From positions 22,579-86,578 of the forward strand of contig SLDY01000016.1 of the NCBI GenBank assembly GCA_007125005.1: a stretch of 64,000 bases of DNA. Direction: 5' to 3'. Under the pieces are notes generated by a model, which had not been told where the DNA came from, ran no database searches, and was given only the letters and a program-made list of their open reading frames with translations. Both the position numbers and the translations under genes were made by a program. The stretch is from Natronohydrobacter sp. (GTDB lineage: Bacteria > Pseudomonadota > Alphaproteobacteria > Rhodobacterales > Rhodobacteraceae). Within the stretch, counting starts at the first letter, position 1. Every line of letters begins with the position of its first letter. This document shows, in pieces, positions 41,124 to 50,389 of this stretch.

Positions 41124-41150
41124 CTTGGTGCCCAGGAAAACGGCAGGAGC

Positions 41151-41176
41151 AAAATTTTTGCAGGGACAAAAATTTT
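41151..41176. promoter_or_regulatory. Perfect 10-bp AT-rich inverted repeat upstream of preT
   Basis: AAAATTTTTG-CAGGGA-CAAAAATTTT. Confidence 0.6.
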
Positions 41177-41246
41177 ACTAATTGATAAAAAAACGGAGCC
41201 GTGGTTTGCTGCACAAATAAGAGCCAGTCAGAACAGGGCCAGCAAA

Positions 41247-42590
41247 ATGTCCAACAGTCCTACCACTCCCGGCATCGTGCCTGCGCGCCTTCATCCCGAG
41301 GATTACCCGCGCCATTTCGATGATCTTTATCCCGATTTTGATCCGCATGAGGCAAGGGTCGCTGCGGATCGGTGCTATTTCTGCCATGATGCTCCCTGCA
41401 TCACGGCCTGTCCGACAGAGATCGATATTCCTCTCTTCATTCGCCAGATCCAGAACGGCCAACCCGAGGCGGCAGCGAAGACGATCTTTGATCAGAACAT
41501 TCTTGGCGGTATGTGCGCGCGGGTGTGCCCCACAGAAACCCTTTGCGAAGGTGCTTGTGTGCGGGAGGCCGCTGAAGGCAAGCCTGTCGAGATCGGCCGT
41601 CTGCAACGCTATGCAACCGAGACGCTTATCGCCAAGGGCGCGCATCCTTATCAACGCGCAGCGTCAAGCGGCAAGCGCGTGGCCGTGGTAGGGGCAGGGC
41701 CTGCAGGGCTTGCTTGTGCGCACAGGCTCGCGATGCATGGCCATGAAGTCACTGTGTTTGATGCGCGCGAGAAACCCGGCGGGCTGAACGAATACGGCAT
41801 CGCGGCCTACAAGACTGCACATGGATTTGCTGCGGCCGAAGTCGACTGGCTGATGCAGATCGGCGGGATTGAACTGCGGCAAGGCTGGCGGCTTGGCAGC
41901 GATGGGACACTTGGCGATCTCAAGGCAGAGTTCGACGCGGTCTTCCTTGGGATTGGTCTTGCCGGGGTCAATGCGCTCGGGATCGCGCAGGAAGATGCAC
42001 CGGGCGCGCGCGACGCAGTCGATTTCATCGCCGAATTGCGACAGACCCCCGATGTCTCGACTGTGCCTATCGGGCGGCATGTCGTTGTGATCGGGGGCGG
42101 CATGACTGCTGTTGACGCTGCTGTGCAGTCGCGGCTTTTAGGGGCGGAGCATGTGACCATGGTCTATCGTCGCGGGCGCGAGGATATGAGCGCCTCCGAT
42201 TACGAGTTGAGCCATGCCGCTAATGAAGGTGTGAAGATCATTACAAATGCGATGCCTGTGGCGATTCATGCAAATGGTGCGCTGCGCGAGATCGAATTCG
42301 CCTATACACATGCAGGAGAGACGGGGCTGGAGCCCACCGGCGAGACGTTCCGGCTCAAGGCAGATCAGGTTTTCAAGGCGATCGGGCAGATGCTGGAGGG
42401 CGCGCCCGAGGAGCTTGCGCTCGACGGGCGCAAACTTGCGGTCGATTCCGAGGGGCGTACATCGCTTGAGGGCGTCTGGGCCGGCGGCGATTGCACGGGC
42501 GGCGGCGAAGACCTGACAGTGACTGCTGTCGCGCAAGGCCGCGATGCGGCCATGAGCATCCACGCCTATCTGACTGGGACTGGTGGCTGA
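41247..42590 (+). CDS. preT: NAD-dependent dihydropyrimidine dehydrogenase subunit PreT
   Basis: RCYFCHDAPCITACPTEIDIPLFIRQIQNG; GGMCARVCPTETLCEGACVR; VAVVGAGPAGLACAHRLAMHGHEVTVFDAREKPGGL; adjacent preA. Confidence 0.92.
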   Translation: MSNSPTTPGIVPARLHPEDYPRHFDDLYPDFDPHEARVAADRCYFCHDAPCITACPTEIDIPLFIRQIQNGQPEAAAKTIFDQNILGGMCARVCPTETLCEGACVREAAEGKPVEIGRLQRYATETLIAKGAHPYQRAASSGKRVAVVGAGPAGLACAHRLAMHGHEVTVFDAREKPGGLNEYGIAAYKTAHGFAAAEVDWLMQIGGIELRQGWRLGSDGTLGDLKAEFDAVFLGIGLAGVNALGIAQEDAPGARDAVDFIAELRQTPDVSTVPIGRHVVVIGGGMTAVDAAVQSRLLGAEHVTMVYRRGREDMSASDYELSHAANEGVKIITNAMPVAIHANGALREIEFAYTHAGETGLEPTGETFRLKADQVFKAIGQMLEGAPEELALDGRKLAVDSEGRTSLEGVWAGGDCTGGGEDLTVTAVAQGRDAAMSIHAYLTGTGG

Positions 42591-42616
42591 TCGCCCGCCA
42601 TACGGAGACATATATC

Positions 42617-43918
42617 ATGGCAGACCTGACTACGAATTTCATCGGCATAAAATCCCCCAACCCATATTGGCTCGCCTCAGCGCCGCCGACCGACAAGGAA
42701 TACAACGTCGTGCGCGCTTTCAAGGCGGGCTGGGGCGGTGTTGTCTGGAAGACGCTCGGCGCCGAAGGCCCGCCGGTGGTCAATGTCAACGGCCCGCGTT
42801 ACGGGGCAATCTGGGGCGCGGATCGCCGACTTCTGGGGCTGAACAATATCGAACTGATCACCGACCGCCCGCTGGAGGTCAACCTGCGCGAGATCAAGCA
42901 GGTCAAGCGCGACTGGCCTGACCGGGCAATGGTGGTCTCGCTCATGGTGCCTTGCGATGAGGAAAGCTGGAAAGCGATCCTTGCGCGTGTGGAAGAGACC
43001 GAAGCCGATGGGGTTGAGCTCAACTTCGGCTGCCCGCATGGCATGTCCGAGCGTGGCATGGGTTCTGCCGTGGGGCAGGTGCCGGAGTATATCGAGATGG
43101 TGACGCGCTGGGTAAAACAGCACTCGCGCATGCCCTGCATCGTGAAGCTGACGCCGAATATCACTGACATTCGCAAACCGGCCGAGGCTGCGAAACGCGG
43201 CGGCGCGGATGCGGTCAGCCTGATCAACACGATCAATTCGATCACATCGGTCAATCTCGACACCTTCAGCCCCGAGCCGATGATCGATGGTAAAGGCGCG
43301 CATGGCGGTTATTGCGGGCCCGCCGTGAAACCGATTGCGCTGAACATGGTGGCAGAGATCGCGCGCAGTCCTGAAACTGCGGGCCTGCCAATCTCCGGCA
43401 TCGGTGGTGTAACAACATGGCGCGACGCAGCGGAATTCTTGAGCCTTGGTGCGGGCACAGTTCAGGTCTGCACTGCTGCCATGACCTATGGCTTTGGGAT
43501 CATCAAGGAGCTGACTGCGGGTCTTTCGCTCTACATGGATCAGAAGGGCTTTACCTCGGTTGATGATGTTGTTGGCCGTGCCGTGCCGAATGTGACCGAT
43601 TGGCAGTATCTCAACCTCAATCATGTTACCAAGGCGCGGATCGATCAGGATCTCTGCATACAGTGCGGGCGTTGCTTTGCCGCCTGCGAGGACACCTCCC
43701 ATCAGGCGATTTCCATGTCATCCGATCGGGTCTTCGAGGTGATTGACGCGGAGTGCGTGGCCTGCAATCTCTGCGTGAATGTTTGCCCTGTGCAGGACTG
43801 CATCACGATGGAGACCTTGCCGAAGGGGGCGACTGACCCGCGCACCGGTGAAGTTGTCGGCGATTACGCCAACTGGACGACGCATCCAAACAATCCGATG
43901 GCGAAGGCTGCGGAGTGA
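42617..43918 (+). CDS. preA: NAD-dependent dihydropyrimidine dehydrogenase subunit PreA
   Basis: MADLTTNFIGIKSPNPYWLASAPPTDKEYNVVRAFKAGWGG; ELNFGCPHGMSERGMGSAVGQ; C-terminal 4Fe4S LCIQCGRCFAACEDTSHQAI and CVACNLCVNVCPVQDC. Confidence 0.96.
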   Translation: MADLTTNFIGIKSPNPYWLASAPPTDKEYNVVRAFKAGWGGVVWKTLGAEGPPVVNVNGPRYGAIWGADRRLLGLNNIELITDRPLEVNLREIKQVKRDWPDRAMVVSLMVPCDEESWKAILARVEETEADGVELNFGCPHGMSERGMGSAVGQVPEYIEMVTRWVKQHSRMPCIVKLTPNITDIRKPAEAAKRGGADAVSLINTINSITSVNLDTFSPEPMIDGKGAHGGYCGPAVKPIALNMVAEIARSPETAGLPISGIGGVTTWRDAAEFLSLGAGTVQVCTAAMTYGFGIIKELTAGLSLYMDQKGFTSVDDVVGRAVPNVTDWQYLNLNHVTKARIDQDLCIQCGRCFAACEDTSHQAISMSSDRVFEVIDAECVACNLCVNVCPVQDCITMETLPKGATDPRTGEVVGDYANWTTHPNNPMAKAAE

Positions 43919-44569
43919 TTAGGGAGCGAGAAGGCGGGAATAGAGATGCTCGAGAAACGCCTCGGCTCCTTCGTGGGGCTCATGCCCCGCACCGCGTATC
44001 AGCGCAATCTGGGCGGCAAAATCCGCATAATGCTGCGTGAGCGCCCAGATAGAGAAGATCAGGTGATACGGATCGACCGGCGCGATGCGGCCTTGATCGA
44101 CCCAGCCGCGCAGGGTAATCGCGGTCTGGTCCACCAGAAGGCGCAAATCATCGCGGATAAAGCCCTCGATTCGGGGAGCGCCCTGCAGGATCTCATTGGC
44201 GAAAAGTCTGCTCTCGCGCGGAAAGTCGCGCGACATCTCAAGCTTGCGGCGCATATACTCCATGATTTCCGTGCGCGGATCGCCTTGGGGATTGATCAGA
44301 CGCAGTGGCGCCAGCCATGTATCGAGAAGCTGCGTCAGCAATTCGCGGTGGATGTCTTCTTTGCCATCGAAATAGTAAAGAAGATTCGGCTTAGACAGTC
44401 CGGCTTCGGTTGCGAGCTGGTCGAGGGTGGCGCCGCGAAAACCATGCGTGGAAAACACTTCAAGGGCTGCCTCCAGAATGATCTGGCGATTGCGCTTCTG
44501 GATGCGCGAGCGAGTGACTGGCCGCGCGCTGCTGGAATTCCGGGCGGTCGAGGATCGGGGTACGTTCAT
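43919..44569 (-). CDS. rutR: TetR family regulator, RutR-like
   Basis: IQKRNRQIILEAALEVFSTHGFRGATLDQLATEAGLSKPNLLYYFDGKEDIHRELLTQLLDTWLAPL; located inside the pyrimidine catabolism locus. Confidence 0.85.
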   Translation of the reverse strand: MNVPRSSTARNSSSARPVTRSRIQKRNRQIILEAALEVFSTHGFRGATLDQLATEAGLSKPNLLYYFDGKEDIHRELLTQLLDTWLAPLRLINPQGDPRTEIMEYMRRKLEMSRDFPRESRLFANEILQGAPRIEGFIRDDLRLLVDQTAITLRGWVDQGRIAPVDPYHLIFSIWALTQHYADFAAQIALIRGAGHEPHEGAEAFLEHLYSRLLAP

Positions 44570-44584
44570 CTTGGGACAAGCTTC

Positions 44585-44600
44585 TTGACTGGATGGTCAA
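44585..44600. promoter_or_regulatory. RutR-type operator
   Basis: TTGACTGGATGGTCAA versus RutR consensus TTGACCAnnTGGTCAA (one half-site perfect, the other 5/7). Confidence 0.7.
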
Positions 44601-44725
44601 AATTGATAGCGTTCAGGCGGATCGAGTGCAAGCAGAGCGCAGCAGGGTGCGAAAGCTCTCGTGCATATTGCCTTGTATGAACATAAAAGAACGGCAGCGC
44701 ATGCCGTCATGACAGGGAGTTACAG

Positions 44726-45976
44726 ATGTCTGCACTTGGTGCGAACCTCAAGGTGAATGGCGAGCGGCTTTGGGACAGCCTCATGGAGATGGCGCAAATC
44801 GGTCCTGGCGTTGCCGGAGGCAATAATCGCCAGACCCTGACCGATGAGGATGGCGAGGGGCGCCACCTGTTCAAGCGCTGGTGCGAAGAGGCAGGCGCGA
44901 CAGTGGCGGTGGATGAGATGGGCACTATGTTCGCCCGCTTTGAAGGCACCGATCCCGAAGCGTTGCCGGTCTATGTGGGGAGCCATCTGGACACACAACC
45001 GACAGGCGGCAAATATGACGGGGTTCTGGGGGTTCTCGCCGGGCTGGAAGTCATCCGCTCGATCCGCGATCTTGGCGTCAAGACGCGGCGATCCATCGTT
45101 GTAACCAACTGGACCAATGAAGAGGGCACACGCTTTGCGCCCGCGATGCTGGCCTCGGGTGTGTTCGCGGGTGTGCATGAGCGCGACTGGGCCTATGCGC
45201 GGGTCGATGCGCAGGGCAAACGCTTCGGCGATGAGCTTAAGCGCATTGGCTGGAAGGGTGATGAACCCGTGGGCAAGCGCAAGATGCATGCGTTTTTCGA
45301 GTTGCATATCGAACAGGGCCCGATCCTCGAGGCCGAGGGCCAGGATATCGGCGTCGTTACCCATGGTCAGGGGTTGCGCTGGATCGAATGCACCGTGAGC
45401 GGGAAGGGCCAGCACACCGGCTCGACGCCGATGTATATGCGCCGTAATGCCGGCCGGGGGCTGGCGCGCGTGACCGAACTGGTGCATGAGATCGCGATGA
45501 AGCATCAGCCCGATGCGGTAGGCGCGATCGGCCATATCGACGTTTATCCCAACAGCCGCAACATCATTCCGGAAAAGGTTGTTTTCACGATAGACTTTCG
45601 TAGCCACAAACTTGATGTGCTACAGGCAATGGAGGCTGAATTGCTGGCCCGCGCGCCGGGTATATGCGCCGATATCGGCGTGAAATTCACCGCTCGCAGC
45701 AGCGGCCAGTTCGATCCGCCTGCCTTTGACGAAACCCTGCTGGGCCGCATCCGCGACGCAGCCGACAGGCTGGGCTATAGCCATATGGATATCGTCTCGG
45801 GCGCGGGTCATGATGCTTGTTGGATCAACCGGATCTATCCGACAGCGATGATCTTCTGCCCTTGTGTCGATGGGTTGAGCCATAATGAAGCTGAGGAAAT
45901 CTCACCCGCATGGGCTGAAGCTGGGACGAATGTGCTCTTGCACGCCGTGCTGGAGACGGCAGAGGTGGTCGGCTGA
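44726..45976 (+). CDS. Zn-dependent hydantoinase/carbamoylase family amidase (probable beta-ureidopropionase)
   Basis: MAQIGPGVAGGNNRQTLTDEDGEGR; VYVGSHLDTQPTGGKYDGVLGVLAGLEV; SGAGHDACWINRIYPTAMIFCPCVDGLSHNEAEEI. Confidence 0.92.
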   Translation: MSALGANLKVNGERLWDSLMEMAQIGPGVAGGNNRQTLTDEDGEGRHLFKRWCEEAGATVAVDEMGTMFARFEGTDPEALPVYVGSHLDTQPTGGKYDGVLGVLAGLEVIRSIRDLGVKTRRSIVVTNWTNEEGTRFAPAMLASGVFAGVHERDWAYARVDAQGKRFGDELKRIGWKGDEPVGKRKMHAFFELHIEQGPILEAEGQDIGVVTHGQGLRWIECTVSGKGQHTGSTPMYMRRNAGRGLARVTELVHEIAMKHQPDAVGAIGHIDVYPNSRNIIPEKVVFTIDFRSHKLDVLQAMEAELLARAPGICADIGVKFTARSSGQFDPPAFDETLLGRIRDAADRLGYSHMDIVSGAGHDACWINRIYPTAMIFCPCVDGLSHNEAEEISPAWAEAGTNVLLHAVLETAEVVG

Positions 45977-46038
45977 ATTCGACCAGAAGTTATCAGATTG
46001 CCCCTGGCACGATACAAGGACGAAGAGGGAGAAACGAA

Positions 46039-47490
46039 ATGACAACCGTCATCAAGAACGGCACCATCGTCACCCATGACCTGACCTACAAGGCCGATAT
46101 CCGCGTTGAGGGCGGCCGGATCACCGAGATCGGGCCGAACCTCTCGGGCGATACCACGCTTGACGCGACCGGCTGCTATGTCATGCCCGGCGGGATCGAC
46201 CCGCACACCCATCTGGAAATGCCCTTCATGGGCACCTATTCCAGCGATGATTTCGAATCCGGCACGCGCGCAGCGCTCTCGGGTGGCACGACGATGGTAA
46301 TCGATTTCGCACTGCCCTCTCCCGGTCAGGGCCTGCATGACGCGCTCAAGATGTGGGACAACAAATCTGGCCGCGCCCATTGTGACTATTCCTATCATAT
46401 GGCGGTCACATGGTGGAGCGAGCAGGTCTTCAACGAGATGCCAGAGGTCGTCAAGCGCGGCATCACCAGCTTCAAGCATTTCCTCGCCTATAAGGGCGCG
46501 CTGATGGTGAATGATGACGAGCTCTTCGCCAGCTTCCAGCGCTTGCGCGAACTGGGCGCGATTGCGATGGTGCATGCCGAAAACGGTGATGTGGTTGCCG
46601 AACTTTCCGCAAAACTTCTGGCCGAGGGCAATACCGGCCCCGAAGCGCATGCCTATTCCCGGCCTTCTCAGGTCGAAGGTGAGGCGACCAATCGTGCCAT
46701 CATGATCGCTGATATGGCCGGGGTGCCGCTCTACGTCGTCCATACCTCTTGCGAGGAAGCCCATGAAGCGATCCGTCGCGCCAAGGCGCAAGGCAAGCGC
46801 GTCTGGGGCGAGCCGCTCATTCAGCACCTGACACTTGATGAGTCAGAATACTTTCATCCGGACTGGGATCATGCTGCCCGCCGGGTCATGTCGCCCCCGT
46901 TTCGAAATAAATCGCATCAGGACAGCCTTTGGGCTGGCCTTGCATCGGGCTCTCTCTCGGTTGTGGCAACGGATCATTGCGCCTTCACAACTGAGCAGAA
47001 ACGCTTTGGTGTAGGCGATTTTTCCAAGATCCCGAATGGCACAGGCGGGCTGGAGGATCGCATGCCGATGCTCTGGACGCAGGGTGTGCGCACTGGTCGA
47101 ATCACGATGAATGAATTTGTTGCCGTGACCTCGACCAATGTGGCCAAGATTTTCGGCATGTACCCGCGCAAGGGAGCAGTGGCCGTAGGAGCGGATGCTG
47201 ACCTTGTGGTCTGGGATCCGGCGAAATCCAAAACCATCACAGCAAGTAGCCAGCAATCGGCCATCGATTACAATGTGTTTGAGGGTCATGAAGTTACCGG
47301 CCTGCCACGCTATGTGCTCTCGCGTGGGCGGGTCATGGTGAAAGACGGTGACTTCGATGGTCAGGAAGGGCATGGCCAGTTCATTGAGCGCTGCCCCAAC
47401 GGCCCGGTCAATCAGGCACTCTCGACTTGGAAAGACCTCACTGCACCGCGCCCCGTGCAACGCAGTGGTATTCCGGCTACGGGGGTCTGA
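46039..47490 (+). CDS. hydA: Dihydropyrimidinase
   Basis: TVIKNGTIVTHDLTYKADIRVEGGRITEIG; PGGIDPHTHLEMPFMGTYSSDDFESGTRAALSGGTTMVIDF; SFKHFLAYKGALM (carbamylated Lys). Confidence 0.96.
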   Translation: MTTVIKNGTIVTHDLTYKADIRVEGGRITEIGPNLSGDTTLDATGCYVMPGGIDPHTHLEMPFMGTYSSDDFESGTRAALSGGTTMVIDFALPSPGQGLHDALKMWDNKSGRAHCDYSYHMAVTWWSEQVFNEMPEVVKRGITSFKHFLAYKGALMVNDDELFASFQRLRELGAIAMVHAENGDVVAELSAKLLAEGNTGPEAHAYSRPSQVEGEATNRAIMIADMAGVPLYVVHTSCEEAHEAIRRAKAQGKRVWGEPLIQHLTLDESEYFHPDWDHAARRVMSPPFRNKSHQDSLWAGLASGSLSVVATDHCAFTTEQKRFGVGDFSKIPNGTGGLEDRMPMLWTQGVRTGRITMNEFVAVTSTNVAKIFGMYPRKGAVAVGADADLVVWDPAKSKTITASSQQSAIDYNVFEGHEVTGLPRYVLSRGRVMVKDGDFDGQEGHGQFIERCPNGPVNQALSTWKDLTAPRPVQRSGIPATGV

Positions 47491-48281
47491 TGCGCGATAC
47501 GGCATCCGCGCCCGTCATATCTGCAAAGGGCCTCAACCTTACCTTCCAGACCAATGACGGGCCTGTGCACGCACTCAAGGACGTAACGCTTGATATTGGT
47601 CGGGGCGAATTTGTGAGCTTTATCGGCCCCTCCGGCTGTGGCAAGACTACGTTCCTGCGCGTGATCGCCGATCTCGAACACCCGACATCCGGTACGATCA
47701 GCGTTAATGGCATGTCACCAGAGGCTGCGCGCCGCGCGCGTGCATATGGCTATGTGTTTCAGGCCGCCGGGCTGTACCCATGGCGCACGATTGCAGGAAA
47801 CGTGAAGCTTCCGCTCGAGATCATGGGATATTCCAAGGCAGAACAGGATGCCCGTGTTGAAAAAGTGCTAGAACTGGTGGAGCTCTCAGGCTTTGAACGC
47901 AAGTTTCCCTGGCAGCTTTCCGGGGGCATGCAGCAGCGCGCCTCGATCGCCCGCGCGCTTGCCTTCGATGCAGATATTTTGCTGATGGATGAACCTTTTG
48001 GCGCACTCGACGAGATCGTGCGCGACAGGCTCAACGAGCAACTGCTCGAACTTTGGGCGCGCACGGAAAAGACCATCGGTTTTGTCACCCACTCAATCCC
48101 CGAGGCGGTCTATCTCTCGACAAAGATCGTGGTCATGTCGCCGCGTCCGGGACGCATCACCGATATCATAGACAGCCCCCTGCCGCGGGCCCGCCCGCTC
48201 GATATCCGCGACAGTCCCGAATTCATCGAGATCGCCCATCGCGTGCGTGAAGGGCTCAGGGCAGGGCATCTAGATGACTGA
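47490..48281 (+). CDS. ABC transporter ATP-binding protein (SsuB/TauB-like)
   Basis: FIGPSGCGKTTFLRVIADLEHPTSG; LSGGMQQRASIARALAFDADILLMDEPFGALDEIVRDRLNEQLLELW. Confidence 0.94.
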   Translation: MRDTASAPVISAKGLNLTFQTNDGPVHALKDVTLDIGRGEFVSFIGPSGCGKTTFLRVIADLEHPTSGTISVNGMSPEAARRARAYGYVFQAAGLYPWRTIAGNVKLPLEIMGYSKAEQDARVEKVLELVELSGFERKFPWQLSGGMQQRASIARALAFDADILLMDEPFGALDEIVRDRLNEQLLELWARTEKTIGFVTHSIPEAVYLSTKIVVMSPRPGRITDIIDSPLPRARPLDIRDSPEFIEIAHRVREGLRAGHLDD

Positions 48282-48285
48282 GCCT

Positions 48286-48337
48286 CATTCATTCTTGTCC
48301 AAATATCCCGGGGGTCCGGGGGCGAAGCCCCCGGCGC
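48286..48337 (-). repeat. Intergenic hairpin-plus-tail repeat, copy B
   Basis: cattcattcttgtccaaatatcccgggggtCCGGGGGC-GAA-GCCCCCGGcgc; reverse complement resembles copy A at 34124-34179. Confidence 0.8.
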
Positions 48338-48343
48338 TGGCAT

Positions 48344-49240
48344 ATGCGTAACCTTCTGCCGGTGCTCAGTGTCGTCGCAGCGCTTCTTGCGTTGTGGTAT
48401 GCGGCAGTCGTGCCGATGAATGCGCAATGGGCCCAGGATCAGGCACGGCGCGCGGGGCAGGAGCTGAGCTTTGCCGCACTGGTCACAGATACGATGAACC
48501 AGCAACGCCCGCGCTTGCCTGCCCCGCATCAGGTGGCGCAGGAACTCTGGAACTCGACTGTGGTTGAGGAAATGACCGGGCGGCGTGGTTTCATGAATAC
48601 AGGAACGCTCTCCAACCGCTCGTTGATCTATCACGGATGGGTTACGCTTTCAGCGACGCTTCTGGGCTTTGCCATCGGCTCGGGCCTGGGCATCGCTCTG
48701 GCCGTGGGGATCGTTCATAACCGTGCCATGGATGCCTCGGTCATGCCCTGGGCGATAGCCAGCCAGACCATTCCCATCCTAGCCATCGCGCCCATGATTA
48801 TCGTGGTGTTGAACGCCGTGGGCATTACCGGGCTGGTGCCGAAGGCCATTATCTCAACTTATCTCAGCTTCTTCCCGGTTGTGGTCGGCATGGTGAAAGG
48901 TTTGCGTGCGCCCGACCAGATGCAGCTGGATCTGATGAAGACCTATAGCGCGAGTGGTAGGCAGGTTTTTGCAAAACTGCGCTGGCCCTCGGCAATGCCT
49001 TATCTCTTCGCATCGCTCAAGGTTGCGATTGCCGCAGCGCTGGTAGGCGCGATCGTAGCCGAACTGCCCACCGGGGCGGTCGCTGGGCTGGGTGCGCGCC
49101 TGCTCTCGGGCAGTTATTACGGCCAGACAGTGCAGATATGGTCCGCGCTTTTCGCCGCAGCGATCCTCGCTGCGAGCATGGTCGCTCTGATCGGGCTGAT
49201 CCAGCGGGTCACGCTCAGGCGGATGGGGATGGCGACATGA
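48344..49240 (+). CDS. ABC transporter permease (SsuC-like)
   Basis: Multi-TM; MKTYSASGRQVFAKLRWPSAMPYLFASLKVAIAAALVGAIVAELPTGAVAGLGARLL. Confidence 0.92.
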   Translation: MRNLLPVLSVVAALLALWYAAVVPMNAQWAQDQARRAGQELSFAALVTDTMNQQRPRLPAPHQVAQELWNSTVVEEMTGRRGFMNTGTLSNRSLIYHGWVTLSATLLGFAIGSGLGIALAVGIVHNRAMDASVMPWAIASQTIPILAIAPMIIVVLNAVGITGLVPKAIISTYLSFFPVVVGMVKGLRAPDQMQLDLMKTYSASGRQVFAKLRWPSAMPYLFASLKVAIAAALVGAIVAELPTGAVAGLGARLLSGSYYGQTVQIWSALFAAAILAASMVALIGLIQRVTLRRMGMAT

Positions 49241-50349
49241 CATTTCTGCGCGCCAGCGGCGGAGTGCAATGGACCGGTATGATTTTGGCCCTGCTGGTGG
49301 CTGCCGTTTTCGGTGGAGCCAGTGCTCAGGGGCAACCGGGTTTTCCGGTGCTTGCGAGCCTGGGCGGCGTCGCAATTGCTTCGGGTCTCTTGTGGCAGTT
49401 CCGCAGGGGCATGTACGCCGTGTCGCTTTGCGCGGTTGCTCTGGTTCTTGCAATCGCGGCCTATCTGTTGGCCGATGGCGCGACAAGACACCCAGGTTAC
49501 TGGGCTACTGTCATCGCTGTCTGGCTCGGGGCGTGGATGTTGGTGGCACGCTTCGCGGAACTGCCGCGGCGCAACGGAGCCGTCGGTAACATGCAGGCAC
49601 TCCTGGCGCCGGTCACTTTCGGGGCAACTTTGCTCTGGTTGTGGGAAGTGATCGTGCGCGCCCTCGAAGTGCCGCGTGTGATCCTGCCTGCGCCAAGTGC
49701 GATCTGGGCGCGAATCATCCGCTCAACCGATGTGCTCTGGATCGATTTCGTGCAGACCTTCGTCAAGGGGGCGCTCTCAGGCTTTGCCATTGGGGTTGGG
49801 GCGGCGCTTGTTTTTGCTTTGCTGGTTGATCGCAGCGATTTCTTGCGCCGCGGATTGTTACCCGTGGGCAATTTTCTTGCAGCCTTGCCCATCATCGGTA
49901 CAGCGCCGATCATGGTGATGTGGTTCGGCTTCGACTGGCCGTCCAAGGCAGCGGTCGTTGTGGCGATGGTATTCTTTCCGATGCTGGTAAATACCGTACA
50001 GGGGCTCGCCGCGACAGAGGCGATGCAACGCGACCTGATGCGCACATATAATGCAAGTTGGGCACAGGCGCTTTTCAAGCTGCGCTTGCCGGCAGCGATG
50101 CCCTTTATATTCAACGGGCTCAAAATTTCATCGACTCTGGCGTTGATCGGGGCAATCGTTGCTGAATTCTTCGGCTCACCTACACGCGGCATGGGCTTTC
50201 GTATTTCTACCGAAGTCGGGCGCTTGCAGTTGGATATGGTCTGGGCAGAAATTGCCGTAGCAGCCCTTGCGGGGTCGCTGTTCTACGGCCTTATCGCGCT
50301 TGCCGAGCGGTGGGTGACATTCTGGCACCCCTCGCAACGCGGGCGCTAA
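49237..50349 (+). CDS. ABC transporter permease with extra N-terminal TM segments
   Basis: MRTYNASWAQALFKLRLPAAMPFIFNGLKISSTLALIGAIVAEFFGSPTRGMGF; about 100 aa hydrophobic N-terminal extension. Confidence 0.92.
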   Translation: MTFLRASGGVQWTGMILALLVAAVFGGASAQGQPGFPVLASLGGVAIASGLLWQFRRGMYAVSLCAVALVLAIAAYLLADGATRHPGYWATVIAVWLGAWMLVARFAELPRRNGAVGNMQALLAPVTFGATLLWLWEVIVRALEVPRVILPAPSAIWARIIRSTDVLWIDFVQTFVKGALSGFAIGVGAALVFALLVDRSDFLRRGLLPVGNFLAALPIIGTAPIMVMWFGFDWPSKAAVVVAMVFFPMLVNTVQGLAATEAMQRDLMRTYNASWAQALFKLRLPAAMPFIFNGLKISSTLALIGAIVAEFFGSPTRGMGFRISTEVGRLQLDMVWAEIAVAALAGSLFYGLIALAERWVTFWHPSQRGR

Positions 50350-50389
50350 CTTCTGAGCCCGTAACGGGTCAGACAACATGGAGGTGAAA

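Noticed and set aside
42677-43702. 341-aa minus-strand ORF antisense to preA
   Set aside because: Shadow ORF; the plus strand encodes an unambiguous PreA.
45835-46827. 330-aa minus-strand ORF antisense to hydA
   Set aside because: Shadow ORF over the conserved dihydropyrimidinase.
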